A DNA stretch of 64,000 bases from Pseudevernia furfuracea (GCA_022315425.1 JAIUPT010000008.1:1-64000); one strand, 5' to 3'. Positions 32,295 to 43,402 are shown, counted from the stretch's first letter. The notes: generated from the sequence alone by a model not told the origin. Numbers and translations are program-made.

Positions 32295-32943
32295 TGTTGA
32301 GAAAAATTGGTGAAACCTGTTAATTTGGAGTAGTCTGTGTTCGATGGAAGAAGAGGATCGTCTATGCTTCTTTGTTGTTTACGTGCAGTGAATATTTGAA
32401 TTTGTATCTAGATCAGTAATTACGATCATGTGGGGGGTGCTTGTAATTATGCGCGTCGGTGTGCAAATTCCAGCACCATTTCGTTGACCGCGATCCTCAA
32501 AGGCTGAGACAATGTGCTTTCTTGCTGTTACTTTGTTCAGGGCACAAACGCATTGACGGAAGAAGTAAGAAGTCATAATGACACTGTCTGTCAAAAGATC
32601 CTTCGCAGACAATTGAATGACGTCTTTCATCTCCCATCCGGGAGCACAAGGGTACAAGTCAAAAAGAACAGGGGGTACAAGGCCTTTCACGACTGAGACA
32701 GCGCACAAAGAAGCAAATCTGAATTTTAGGCAAGACGGGAATGATGTACGATGACAATGAGGATCTTTCCAGAAGACCCGGGTCACTCTGAGACATGTCT
32801 CATCATAATAAACAGTACTGAGCCTCTCTTTCTGTTCTCTGTTCACTCAAACACTCCAGAATCTTATCTCGCATCTCCCTGCCTACAACCTCAGAAGAAA
32901 AAATACCTAGAATTTACTCCCACAAAAGCCCTATCCAGCAGAT
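32295..32943. other. Intergenic, probable divergent promoter region
   Basis: Lies between the divergent genes at 31578-32294 (-) and 32944-33306 (+). Frames of up to 155 codons on the minus strand lack any recognisable feature and are treated as chance. Confidence 0.45.
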
Positions 32944-33306
32944 ATGGGTTGCGCACCATCCAAGCTATCCCGACCTCGGTCCAGAGAATCCGAGAACTCT
33001 TTTCCACGCTACACTGGCCCCAAAGAATTCCATGGCAGCGTGATGCAGGAGCGTAGGCCCGACCGTCAAGCGGCTCCACGCTGCACTGGCCCCGAAGAAT
33101 TCCATGGCAGCGTGATGCAGGAGCGTAGGCCCGACCGTCAAGCGGCTCAGATGTACCAGACGTACCAGAAGCTGGATCAGCAGCGCGGTATCAGGGAGAA
33201 AAAACGGTATTCATGGGAGGGACACTCGTCGGAGAAAGCCTTCATAACGTTTGATCAGTTGGCGGATCGCGGCATCATTTCTAAAGATGCGTTGAAGAGG
33301 AAGTAG
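32944..33306 (+). CDS. Small putatively myristoylated protein with internal duplication
   Basis: 120 aa. The start MGCAPSK is a classic N-myristoylation site (Gly2) with Cys3 available for palmitoylation, so the protein probably sits on membranes. Residues ~23-68 are two near-identical 24-aa copies (GPEEFHGSVMQERRPDRQAA type) encoded by a 72-bp tandem duplication. The C-terminus (SEKAFITFDQLADRGIISKD) looks structured. Function unknown. The lipid-anchor signal and in-frame duplication support a real gene. Confidence 0.65.
   Translation: MGCAPSKLSRPRSRESENSFPRYTGPKEFHGSVMQERRPDRQAAPRCTGPEEFHGSVMQERRPDRQAAQMYQTYQKLDQQRGIREKKRYSWEGHSSEKAFITFDQLADRGIISKDALKRK
33005..33148. repeat. 72-bp in-frame tandem duplication
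   Basis: Units 33005-33076 and 33077-33148 differ at only a few positions (for example CCAAAG against CCGAAG). Recent and length-preserving for the reading frame. Confidence 0.95.
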
Positions 33307-33811
33307 GCTTAGCAGCTCCTGAGAAAGGTTTTCTGTGGGATAACAGGGAGAAGCGCTTTGGTGGTTCTTAACATTTCAATGTCGATGCAAAATGAGATCT
33401 AAGACACTGTACTAATACGTGAACATACTTCTCTTCAAATTTATTCTCATTCAAAACTCTCATTGTACGCATGTGCAGATCTCGTGATTGAAAGCTCCTT
33501 CGCATACAACGACGCATACAACTAGAGCCAGAGTGGAGAAAATCTCATTGGTCCAAATCGCTTATGCTGCTAATAAAAAGTACTTTTGGTTAGTGAACAG
33601 CCTTGGTTGGTAGGTCGTAACAGTCGTAGCTAACAGGAGCAAGGCGACTTTCGTTCGAAACACTGTGTGGACCTTAAACCACAGAGAAATGTATTGGAAA
33701 GTAGACAAAATCTGCATTCACTTCGCTACTCAGAGCTTCTACCATTAGGAAAATTATGTAAGCAAAATTCTAGGGCCACCAGCGGGAAGAACAATGGAAA
33801 ATGGTAGTCCC
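33307..33811. other. Intergenic, convergent 3' flanks
   Basis: Between two genes transcribed toward each other. Nothing recognised. Confidence 0.5.
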
Positions 33812-35269
33812 CTACACCTGCCCAACATAACTCTTTCTCGCCCCTTTTCGTACCGGTCTGCTACGCACCAAGACTTGATCCTTGTCACTTTCTGAATTCT
33901 CCTCGACTTTATAACCTTGTGCCTCTGCGAACTCTTCGGTGTCTTCAATCTCTTCTAGCAGTCTCTGCATATGGCGATTATTAGGCTCCCCCATAGCATT
34001 AACAGGGTTTGCTCGCCGACCATTCCATATCTCTCTCCGCTGGGTACGAAGACGGGCCTCTCTGGCCTGCTCGTATCGCCAATATGGGCCCTTCTTCACG
34101 CTGGGATTGTTACGGCGAGGAGAAGAAGAGCCCTTTCGCGTGCCTTGGGTGGGAGGCAAGATTGGAGATGGAGAAGCAGATGAGCGGCCTGAAGAGTCGC
34201 TATTAGAGTATTCGTCGTACGAATCATCCTTGGTATCATCTTCGGATTCATTATCGGATCGATCATCAGACTCCTTTTTGGGCTCATCACCAGAACCATC
34301 ATCTTTCACAACAGTGAGCAGTGCTTCTGCCTGAGCATTTTGGATTCGCTTTGGTGCCGGCTCAAGGTCAGATTCGCTGGCATCTATTGCACGCTTTTTG
34401 ATCGGGAAAAATGAAGGACCTTCAGCCGGAGAGGTTGAGTTATATTTACTGTCCGACGGTGTCTTTTGAGGAGGCAGCGCTGTGCTTTCGTGCATCAGTA
34501 ATGATGGTTCGATTGAAGGATTTTCAGTCCCTGGTTGACATACTTGCGGAGAATCAAGCTGAGGATGAACATCACTTGGTAGTGATTGGATGCTAGACAC
34601 TGGCGAGTCAAGCGGTCCCTGCGCAGGAAAGTAAAGCACCGGCGCCGGGTATGCACTGGCAAGATTTCGGACAAGTTGCGAAGCGTACACCATATTGAAA
34701 TGTTGTTGAAGCTGTTGCGAAACCGGCACCCACCTTGAAGGATTCTGCTGAGTTTTCAGGTTAATAGGTACCGAAACTGATGGCTCTCGCTCATTTGTTG
34801 TCCGGGAAACGTCAGCCATGCTCAAACATTCTACACCAAGGTCGATGGTAGTGTAATCACCAAACCAAGCATCTGGGTCAATAAGACTTTCGAATGCGTC
34901 AGTCATTCCAGAATCTTCCTGCATTAGATCAGAGACAGAAACGCCGTTAAGCGAAGTGGGAGCTGCGATAAGAGCCTCACAAGCATCACGACTGCTCCCA
35001 TTTTCTGAAGCCATTTGGGTAGTCAAGGGATCGTCCAAGGCATTGCTGCCATCGGAAAGCTGGAAAAGCCCCGTGAAGTCTGCTTCAACAAATCCAACAC
35101 CATCAGTGGAGGTGTGGTCAATACTCATACCATGGAGGGACCCAGGCATTGAAGCCTCTGAAGGAACACCATCGCCATGACGAAGAGCCTCGAAGTCGAA
35201 GTCGAGGTTGACATAGTCGGAGATGTTCATTGGTGTCTCGGAAGTATGAGTTGAACCGTTGGAATTCAT
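33812..35269 (-). CDS. Hypothetical acidic protein with basic C-terminal motif
   Basis: 485 aa from MNSNGSTHTSET; the frame is open 19 codons further upstream (35326) and that start is possible. The first ~300 residues are acidic and low-complexity with no domain. A Lys/Arg patch (FFPIKKRAIDASESD, residues ~285-300) could be a nuclear signal. Then comes a very acidic stretch (DDRSDNESEDDTKDDSYDEY). The C-terminal ~110 residues are basic and helical (KKGPYWRYEQAREARLRTQR), followed by an acidic helix. The layout suggests a nuclear regulator, but this is inference; I do not recognise the family. Confidence 0.7.
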   Translation of the reverse strand: MNSNGSTHTSETPMNISDYVNLDFDFEALRHGDGVPSEASMPGSLHGMSIDHTSTDGVGFVEADFTGLFQLSDGSNALDDPLTTQMASENGSSRDACEALIAAPTSLNGVSVSDLMQEDSGMTDAFESLIDPDAWFGDYTTIDLGVECLSMADVSRTTNEREPSVSVPINLKTQQNPSRWVPVSQQLQQHFNMVYASQLVRNLASAYPAPVLYFPAQGPLDSPVSSIQSLPSDVHPQLDSPQVCQPGTENPSIEPSLLMHESTALPPQKTPSDSKYNSTSPAEGPSFFPIKKRAIDASESDLEPAPKRIQNAQAEALLTVVKDDGSGDEPKKESDDRSDNESEDDTKDDSYDEYSNSDSSGRSSASPSPILPPTQGTRKGSSSPRRNNPSVKKGPYWRYEQAREARLRTQRREIWNGRRANPVNAMGEPNNRHMQRLLEEIEDTEEFAEAQGYKVEENSESDKDQVLVRSRPVRKGARKSYVGQV

Positions 35270-35905
35270 TGTGCTCCTGGTGGTTGCGTGGACTTGAATT
35301 GGCGAAAAACGGTATGGCGGACGCAACTGTTGACATTGGTAAATACCGTGAATATTTTGGAAAGGTTCAAACTGAAGGATTGGTGTGTGGAAGGTGAAGG
35401 GAACTTGCAGCCTTCATTTTGGCGCTCGAAGCTACTTGTAGGCCGTGGAGAAGTAAGTATGAAAGGCCATTGTCACCGAACCAAACACTGTGCACCCTTT
35501 GTTAGTCCCAGCAGCTAAGACAACATGAAGCTCTTGAAAGGCTATTGTTACTATTCAATTATTGCTTCTTTGTCTATTCTAGTGAATCGCACTATTTCGT
35601 ACAACAATGTTTGATACTCAAGAATTGGAGGTCGAGAAGAAAGAGGTCTTAAAGAACAAAGCATTTCTTCGAGTACTGTAAAGAAGCCGTGGCAGTTGCT
35701 GTTCCCACCCTCCTCCAGCTACATCTCCGCCACAGACTTGACATGCGAACGAAAAGCTGTGGCCATCACCAAGGACAATGCGGTGCTAAACCACAACAAC
35801 CATTTCCCACTTCACGTCCATGTAAAGTTGCACCATCTTGTGTAGTCGCGTTGTATCTAGACCTAGTTCCTCCCCATTGCACACAACTACTCAGGCGCAC
35901 AACCC
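35270..35905. other. Intergenic, no supported gene
   Basis: Upstream of the 33812-35269 gene and downstream of the next minus-strand gene. Nothing recognised. Confidence 0.5.
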
Positions 35906-37420
35906 TCAGTCCTCCATTTCTACTTCCTCTCCATAATCACCATCCCTGCTTGAAAGCTCAAACTCCGCTGGTGTCGGTGAGAAATGTGACCGACGATCCA
36001 TGAAACCGTCAAGACTGTCGCCTTGAAACCCGTCGCCGTTCTTTGGCTTTGGAGTCTGGGCCTCATCGCGCCACCACTCGAATGGCGCAGTAGCCCGCAT
36101 ATCCATCATTGTATGCTCTTCTGCCGAGCCAGGTACACCGATGTTCCAAGGATTCGTGTGGGGTCTCGGTGTGGAGGATTCGAAACGGGAACTTGCTTGG
36201 GAACTTGTTGCCCTTCGCCAGTCTGGTGTTTGAGCAACGTAAGTTTGGCTGCGGAAAGAGGAACCGTCAAGACTGTCGCCTTGAAACCCGTCGCCGTTCT
36301 TTGGCTTTGGAGTCTGAGCCTCATCGCGCCACCACTCGAATGGCGCAGTAGCCCGCATATCCATCATTGTATGCTCCTCTGCCGAGCCAGGTACACCGAC
36401 GTTCCAAGGATTCGTGTGGGGTCTCGGTGTGGAGGATTCGAAACGGGAACTTGCTTGGGAACTTGTTGCCCTTCGCCAGTCTGGTGTTTGAGCAACGTAG
36501 GTCTGGCTGCGGAAAGAGGAACTAGGTCGAAGGGGGTAATGGCGATCACGGGATTGATGTTCAGAAAATGGCGTCTCAGTGCTCTCCTGCGCGATACTGT
36601 ATCGGTCAGCAGCCCATCATAGCACAAGGTTGATGGCGTGTCTTACTCGGCTCCAAACACGAACTCGGTCTTGATGCGTGAAGTATCATGAGAGGGTGCG
36701 TCACGGTCAATAGAAGTACCAGCTCTATTGCTAGTCAGCAGCCGAGCATAGTTGCCTGTATTATGGTTGGACGTACAGGGTCTCGTTCAGATTTTCGAAG
36801 CTGATCCCCTGACCATCTTCATCCCCCTCGATATCATAGCCTTGGGTATCACCCCCCTCAGTGTCCAAGTCTGAGCTCTCATGACTTGCTTGACGGCGGC
36901 GTTGGATGGCCGTTTCTGTCTGCGCCATGCTAGGATGGTCCGTGAAACGTAACGCTTGCGGGTTTCCACATTTCGATACGCAGTGTGGAAAGTGGTCTTT
37001 GACTGACTTCGGTCGCGTGTAGTTGGATTCACACCTTGGGCAGTAAAACTCGCCATTGCCAGGGTTGTCCTTCTTTACAGGATTCGCTTTCGCTGGAGAG
37101 AACACCCCGCAAACATCCGTGTAGTTGTCATCGCGTGAGTGAGCATGACGGCTTTGAGTAATTGCTGACGGTTTTCGAACTCGGATAGCCAGGCTCCCAT
37201 GCCCCTCGCCAACAGGAGCTGAGGAAGAGGATCCAGTGCTTGGCCCGAGTCTATCTGACAGACAACCAGCGACTGGTATGGCCTGCACAGGTGTAGCACT
37301 AACATCAACAGGCAAGTAAGCCTGCAAGTGCCCGTCGTCTACTCTTTGCAGAGTGTATCCGACTAACTCAAAGCCATCTGGGATGACGATCTCCCTCCTT
37401 GAAGACTTGACAGCTGCCAT
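35906..37420 (-). CDS. C2H2-like zinc-finger protein with duplicated 86-aa segment (3 exons)
   Basis: Exons 37420-36777, 36724-36647 and 36596-35906 (470 aa). Introns are 52 and 50 nt with GTACGT and GTAAGA donors and AG acceptors; the frame is continuous. A single zinc finger lies near residues 125-150: FYCPRCESNYTRPKSVKDHF then PHC, a C-X2-C-X12-H arrangement followed by the FTDHPSM segment typical of fungal proteins of this class. The last exon contains two almost identical 86-aa copies (SSFRSQTYVAQTPDWRRATS ... FQGDSLDG). Acidic C-terminus (EEVEMED). Probably a nuclear DNA-binding or cofactor protein; the repeats look disordered. Confidence 0.82.
36005..36520. repeat. 258-bp in-frame tandem duplication
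   Basis: 36005-36262 and 36263-36520 differ at only about five to ten positions by eye. 258 bp is 86 codons, so the reading frame of the minus-strand gene is kept. One copy remains free of the other's few transitions; no RIP-like pattern is evident although the unit length is near the size RIP can detect. Confidence 0.95.
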
Positions 37421-38159
37421 GTGTGACTGTGAGACTGCTCTTGCACAACACTCATTATCAGCCTTTTTGAAGGATGTCTGCCATCTTCGTTAACACTTAC
37501 AAGTTGGTGATACGCTCTGACTCTCCTCTCGAAATAGATTAACTGCTCTGGATACTGTATCAACTAAAGTCTCTGTTTTGTAGTGCTGATTTGTTCGTGT
37601 TCGTGTCGCGGTTTGTGATGTGAAGCCCGGTGAGGTGACTTCAGTTGTGTGTTTACGTTCCGGCAAGAGACAAGGTATCGGACCGAGATAACTCCGATTG
37701 GCCGCCATGTCCCTCCCTCTACATTTTCTCTCTCTCACCACTGCTTTCAGAGTCACCGCCCCAATCTACTAAGGTTACCGGCATTCTCCCTGCTTTACCG
37801 TGGCAGTTGGACTTGCACTGTCTTGATTGTACCTATTGCAATTAGATGAGTTCTCAGGACCTGAAAGTGTTCACCTCTCGCTTTAAGAGTGCCTCAGCTC
37901 CGAGTCCTCATGTTTTCAACCACAAACTTTAGCAAGCATGTCAATGTCAACAAGAAAGGAGATACTGCAAGCATAGCATTGTAGCAAAAAGTAGTTGGCA
38001 AATAAATCAAGTTTCATGACTTGAGATACAGCTCAGCTCTTCCACTAAAATGGACTTGAGCGTCTCCAACTCCCGACTTTGATTTGGACCGCTAGAAGAG
38101 CGCTCCATTCCTACAGCGAACACCTTTTCCGCCATCTCTTTCTGAACATAGCAGTAATT
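37421..38159. other. Intergenic, no supported gene
   Basis: Upstream region of the zinc-finger gene. Nothing recognised. Confidence 0.5.
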
Positions 38160-38586
38160 TATCGGAAGATCATTCTCTCAGTCAAGCTCAATGGTATCAG
38201 TCAGTGTCACGGGGTCAGGGAGCTTCTAATACTCCTCAATCAGATACGCAAACTCATCCCTGGTCTCTACGTTCGTGCTCGTGTTGAACTCATGATTCTT
38301 CACCCTGTTATCTGGTAGCTGCCTTGTCGTTTAATCTGGCCGAGTACCGCAACATGGGGCACAACAGAAACGGGCGCCGTTGAATTGAGCCAGAGTTCAA
38401 TAACGTGGTTAGGGCGCAGGTACCTGCAAAAACCGCGATTATTGACATGCGTGATACTGGTTTCTAGATCTTCAGGGCGAATGGCGATCAAGATGAGTTC
38501 CTTAGGATTGCGTTGAAATCAACAAGCTTTCTAGGTCTTACAGTAATGGCAGAATTGGAGGATCTGTCATTGATATTGGTTGCCAT
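38160..38586 (-). pseudogene. ASCH/PUA-like domain pseudogene
   Basis: A possible first exon reads MATNINDRSSNSAIT, then a 41-nt GTAAGA...CTAAG intron. Next come ELILIAIRPEDLETSI, CRYLRPNHVIELWLNSTAPV, then VVPHVAVLGQI to SYQITG and a stop at the motif expected to continue. The protein resumes in another frame as VKNHEFN and EFAYLIEEY, a TAG, then KLPDPVTL and a later TGA. The order (I-R-P near the start, R-Y-L, W-x-x-x-T-A-P, then E-Y-KL-P-x-P) resembles fungal proteins with an ASCH/PUA-like RNA-binding fold. One frameshift plus at least two stops make it a pseudogene. Confidence 0.5.
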
Positions 38587-39380
38587 GTCCTTTGGGTACT
38601 TGCGCAGTATGCAAGTCTAAGACCGACGTCACTGAACATGAAAGGCTTAAGAGCATTATTTTCACCTCAATGGAATCTCATTAAAGCGTATGAGAACGAA
38701 TATCACGTGCCTGGTAGGCTAGAATGGCGGATGAACATAAGAGAAAAAACTAATTTGCTTTATCTGTCATACCGAGAGGTACTACGATCCCTGGTATCCA
38801 GAATCGGCAACGCTTGATTGTCATTCTCCCTGATAGATCATCTGGAACATGTAAGACTCACCGCGTACATGTTCATATCGACTTTGAGATAGACGACAAG
38901 TGACTTGGGTGATACAAACATGGCGCAGACAGGTCCCAATGGTCATTTCCGTACAAAGATAACCGGAGAATAGTGTTGTAGTTGCTGTGGAGCAGTCTTT
39001 TGCCCTTGTCTGATATGATCGTGATGCAAATAAGCGGAGGGAGAGTAAGAGCGCTAGTGGTGCCACCAGTGCTGTTGTTTACTGGCTGTCATATAAGAGA
39101 AGCCAGAGTGTGCGGTCTGATGCAGATTTTGCGGGTCCTGAGTCACTATCTTGCATTGAGCCGCTCGTTCGGAGAAATAAGCAGCTGGCTGGCGCACCAA
39201 GGGGTGCGTTCACTGCATACAGGCGCAACAATGGTCACTTACAAGCGACTGTCTCGGTTTCTATGCTCCTGAATAATGATTATTGCTGGTCTCTTTCTCT
39301 GAGATTTCACACTTAGAGCCTACGAGTCCTCGCAAATCGGCTTATTTATCATACGCAGGCATAGAAAGGAGCAGCAAGAA
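38587..39380. other. Intergenic, no supported gene
   Basis: Short frames only; nothing recognised. The last ~100 bp would be the promoter of the secreted-protein gene that follows. Confidence 0.45.
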
Positions 39381-39872
39381 ATGTCCCTTTACCTTCATTT
39401 GGTCTTGCTATTCCCCTTCCTCCTCGTTTTCAGCGCCACTTCACTAGCCATCCCCCAAATATCGACAAACTCGTCTTTAATCTCTTTCGAAAACCACTGC
39501 GCGCCCCGACGTAGGCTCTTCTCCAAGGTGCCCAAGTACAACGACTGCCTCTTCGCAATCTACGATTTGCCAACGCGGCCCCAGTATGAAGAAGGTCCCT
39601 TCCACAATGGCCCACCCGAAGATCCGTATCAGCTACCAGTGACCAGAATCCATAATAGTTGTATGGTGAGGGTAGAACTTCATGCCGGAGGGGCAGTCTT
39701 CAAAGGGTCATGGCTAGGGGTGAAAGGCGCGGCTTGGTTGTTAAACTACGAGTGCTTGAAGGCTTTCAGTAGGGTGGGTCAGCTTTACGCTGGGGGTTGG
39801 ACGACTTGGGGGAGACATGAGAGGATTGTGATTACTTTGGCGTATCCGGATGAGCTGGGTGAATTGAATTGA
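39381..39872 (+). CDS. Small secreted protein, effector-like
   Basis: 163 aa, single exon. Residues 1-23 (MSLYLHLVLLFPFLLVFSAT) form a clear signal peptide. The mature part has four Cys (NHCAPRR, NDCLFAI, NSCMVRV, YECLKAF), enough for two disulfides, and conserved-looking segments SWLGVKGAAWLLNYECL and YAGGWTTWG that I associate with a widespread family of uncharacterised fungal secreted proteins. No enzyme motif. Could act at the cell surface or in host/microbe contact; this is inference from size and secretion. Confidence 0.72.
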   Translation: MSLYLHLVLLFPFLLVFSATSLAIPQISTNSSLISFENHCAPRRRLFSKVPKYNDCLFAIYDLPTRPQYEEGPFHNGPPEDPYQLPVTRIHNSCMVRVELHAGGAVFKGSWLGVKGAAWLLNYECLKAFSRVGQLYAGGWTTWGRHERIVITLAYPDELGELN

Positions 39873-40286
39873 GTGTTTTTTCTGTTTTGGTTGGAAGCCC
39901 CAAGATCTTGTAGGCTTGAATCATATGATACACTGTTGTAAGAGATGGCTCTTCCTTGAAAAGAGTGAACAAGGCGCTACAATCATGTCTCCTCGGTCTT
40001 TCTTCGATTCAATTCTTCACGGTATGACGCATAGTTATATCCGTACGGACGCGACATTTATCTCCGATCTACTCTACTCTAAGCCGAGACGCGGTCTTAC
40101 ATCGGGTGACACCGTGATATCATAGAGCGCCAGATCCCTGCCTGCCAATGCCATGCCACAACTCCCTCCATCTCGCCATCCTCTCGGTCTCATATTTTTC
40201 GCATCATCTTGTAGCTTGCTTCCTCTTGCTTCTTCTCTTCATCAAATCCTCATCTTGGCACACAATACCCTTCGACTCAAAGAGCC
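39873..40286. other. Intergenic, promoter side of the MFS gene
   Basis: Pyrimidine-rich just upstream of 40287. Nothing else recognised. Confidence 0.5.
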
Positions 40287-41947
40287 ATGGCAAGCGACGA
40301 GGAGAAGCAGCTGGGTCTATCCCAGACACCCCCAGATTCAAGCGACAAAGGCGACGTTGAATATCTCGGCAAACCAAACTCGAAGCTCGCTCTTTCAGAT
40401 CATGAAGCGTTGGCACAATCCAGGGAAAACCCTGAGGGCATGCTTCCAATATATCTCACCTTTGCGCCAGATGATAGAGACAATCCTCGCAACTGGGCGA
40501 AATGGAGAAAATGGTACATTACGTGCTTCGCCAGTATGTTAAATGTTGTCACGTAAGCTGCCCATTCCTCCGATCCTGATGGTACTCATCGGCTGATTCG
40601 TTTATGGGAAGATGTCTATGCGCTGGTAGTATCTCCTCAGGAGCCATGGAAATCCAAAAGGAGTACCATGTTTCTGCCGAAATCACCACACTCGCTCTGT
40701 CACTCTACGTTCTAGGCTTTGCCGTTGGACCCGTTCTCCTTGCGCCGTTGTCTGAATACTTTGGCCGTCAGCCCGTCTATGTGGTCTCTTGGTTTACTCT
40801 CTTCATATTCCAACTTCCCGTGGCCCTAGCACCCAACATTGGCACAATTCTCGTGTGCAGATTCATCGGGGGTTTTGCTGGCGGAGCACCATTGACCAAT
40901 ACCGGAGGCACCGTGAGCGACTTGTGGGCACGAAATGAGTCTGGTGGTCCAATGGCAGTCTACGGTCTCAGCTCCACACTCGGACCCCCTTTGGCGCTTG
41001 TGATGAGCGGATATATTGGCCTGAACCTCGGCTGGCGCTGGATATTCTGGGTACTGATGGCCATAACCGGCGCTTTCTGGGTCCTCCTCGTCTTTACCAT
41101 CCCCGAAACCCGTCACACTATCATTTTGCAAAAGAAGACTACACGTGTACGCAAGGCCATGAAAAAAGAGGGTCTAAAAGCTGCCGATGTCATCACCGAC
41201 GCCAACGCCGACGAGCGAAAGGGGTTGCACCAGCTGTTCGCTATCACGCTCACCCGCCCCTTCCACTTCCTCTTCACCGAACCCATCACATTCCTTGCTG
41301 CAACCTATAATGGATTTCTGTACGGCCTCGTCTACCTATTCAACGAAGCTTTCCCTCTTGTCTTCGGTCCTGGGAAAGGCCATGATTTCAATGGTGGGAA
41401 ACAAGGTCTCACCTTTCTTGGCCTTTGCATCGGACCCATCATCGCGTTCCTATTCTATCCGCTTCAAGAGCGTTACTACTTGCGGCGAGTAGCCGAAAAC
41501 GATGGCAAAGGTGTCCCAGAAGCACGGATGTGGATGGCCCGTCTTGGCGCCTGTTTCATCCCCGTTAGTCTGTTCTGGTTTGGCTGGACAAGCTACCCCA
41601 GTGTGCATTGGATCGTGCCTATTATCGCATCTGCGATGTTCGGTGCGGGGATCTACATCATCATCCTGAGTATTTTGAATTATGTCGTCGACAGCTACCA
41701 GACATATTCAGCTTCTGCGCTCGCAGGCGTGATTTTGGTACGCAATATTGTGGGCGCTGGATTTCCACTGTTTGCGACGCAAATGTATAACAAGCTTGAC
41801 TACGAGTGGGCCTCTTCGTTGCTGGGGTTCATCGCAATTTTGCTGGTGCCGATCCCCTTCATCTTTTTCTACAAAGGCGAGATCATTAGGCTGAGAAGTC
41901 CGTGGGCGAGGGAGCATTTTAATCAAGATGAAGACAGTCCTCACTAA
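40287..41947 (+). CDS. MFS transporter, DHA1 drug/polyamine-type
   Basis: Exons 40287-40552 and 40612-41947 (533 aa); intron 59 nt, GTAAGC...GCTGATT...GGAAG, phase 2, joining LNVVT to CLCAGS. A good ATG context (AGCCATGG). The ~75-residue hydrophilic N-terminus ends in DDRDNPRNWAKWRKW, the standard lead-in of fungal DHA1 transporters. Next come twelve predicted membrane helices, motif A (PLSEYFGRQPVYVVS) between TM2 and TM3, RFIGGFAGGAPLTNTGGTVSDLW, GWRWIFW, and motif-like PETRH. The central loop (KKTTRVRKAMKKEG) is basic. DHA1 members export drugs, toxins and polyamines in exchange for protons at the plasma membrane. No neighbouring biosynthetic genes suggest a dedicated substrate. Confidence 0.95.
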
Positions 41948-42508
41948 CCAGGGGTTGCTCTAAGTCGCATGTAAATTTGAGAAATAAAACGCAGGTATGA
42001 AACATCGGTTTTCCTCGCACCGAAAAAGTATCCTTCCCCTTCTCCGTCCTCGCTTCCTTAGCAACAAATCTTGGCTAGCACTGTTTCTACACCATCCCTC
42101 AAATCTCATTCGCAAATTTGCTCCGAAGCGTTTAATATTTTTTCTGTCCGAGGAGCGGCACCCATCATTTCGATTTGCTCTTTTTCGTTCTCGCGCGTTG
42201 TGTCTAGAACATCACCACCACCGGCAGCACAAGATTCTACGAGCAAGGGGCGAACGTGCACCGCATCAGTATTCTCTTGCCGAGGAAAGCAACGTGGAAT
42301 AATAGCCTAATGCAGGCATAGATCAAGTTGTTTCAGAGCTTTATGAAGTGCTGGTTCGTAGAAGAGGTGTCCTATCTAAGAGAATGGTGCAGGACTCGAG
42401 CTGCATTCACAGTGAAGGATTAGGAGACCGTCTACACGGAAGTATTCTGAAACGGGCGATGATGTGCAATGGAAAGTCCATGGCTACTACTGTCCACGTC
42501 CCCCAACA
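41948..42508. other. Intergenic, convergent 3' flanks
   Basis: Between the MFS gene and a gene on the opposite strand. Nothing recognised. Confidence 0.5.
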
Positions 42509-43402
42509 TCAGCCCTCCCACTCCACCGCCACTCTAAAAATAGCCTTCTCCTCCTCCGTCCTCGCCTCCCTCCCCACCTCATCTACAGCATCTTGATCCG
42601 CCGCTTCAAAACTGCTTCTCAGCTCACGTCCCACTTCACCAGGGGGTTTGAGAGGAAGTATATGGAAATACTGATCGCCCCTTCGCTTATGGCCTATTAT
42701 TCGCAGTATGTCGCCTTTTGCAAAGGAAGGTTTACTCCCTACGTCGGAGTCTTTCAATGCGCGGACGAAGGTTGCATCAACAACAGACACTAGCGGCTCT
42801 TCTTTTGACGTGCTGGGTGTGTCCCAGAAAAGAGGCACTAGAGGCTTAGCTTTGGCGGTGCTCGGCTCGCTCCAACGAGGCAGTGGAGACTTGGCGTTTG
42901 AGGTGCTAGCTGGGTCCCCCAATTTCTTGGTTCGGGTGGAAAGCGCTGATAACGGAGCTTTGTAGTCATTGAAAACCGTATCAGGCTTAGCTTTCCCGGC
43001 CGCCTTTTCGGACCTCTTCGGATCGTAGTCCTGCCACTTGGGTGACTCAAAAGGGGGGCACTGACCTTCAGCTCCACCCTCCCCCATACCATGCCGCCTT
43101 TCTGCCTCATCGACCACCCTTGACAACGCATCCGGATCGAAGGACTCCCCATACATCTCAAAGATGTCCTCCCAGGGAACTCCCGCTTTAGCCATCCCAA
43201 GCGCCCAGTCCAATATTCTTTCATTCAGCTCAGTCTCGCGCTCTGCCATTACAGTCGGCGGAGCATCTCTTAGAGCATCTCTTAGATCATGTTGAAGCAC
43301 TGCCTGCCTTAGGTGCGATACATCGTCACCGTCGTTGTCATTATTGGCCGCTCGTGCGTCTGGCGGTTTTGAATTGCTTCTATGGCGCTGGCCTTTGGCC
43401 AT
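42509..43402 (-). CDS. Protein with C-terminal SH3-like domain
   Basis: 297 aa from MAKGQRHRSNSK; the frame is open to 43777, but the upstream part looks unlike the rest and a start there is less likely. Residues ~20-110 are charged and helical (ETELNERILDWALGMAKAGV). A Ser/Pro/Lys-rich linker follows, then at ~205-265 ATFVRALKDSDVG..PSFAKGDILRII and DQYFHILPLK, the pattern of an SH3-type beta barrel (ALYDY-like start, then a G-D-x-L block). The second such gene is at 45883-46950. Function unknown; SH3-like modules bind short peptides. Confidence 0.65.
   Translation of the reverse strand: MAKGQRHRSNSKPPDARAANNDNDGDDVSHLRQAVLQHDLRDALRDAPPTVMAERETELNERILDWALGMAKAGVPWEDIFEMYGESFDPDALSRVVDEAERRHGMGEGGAEGQCPPFESPKWQDYDPKRSEKAAGKAKPDTVFNDYKAPLSALSTRTKKLGDPASTSNAKSPLPRWSEPSTAKAKPLVPLFWDTPSTSKEEPLVSVVDATFVRALKDSDVGSKPSFAKGDILRIIGHKRRGDQYFHILPLKPPGEVGRELRSSFEAADQDAVDEVGREARTEEEKAIFRVAVEWEG

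Noticed and set aside
32379..32846. 155-codon minus-strand ORF
   Set aside because: No domain, sits in a divergent promoter region and overlaps other short frames; treated as chance.
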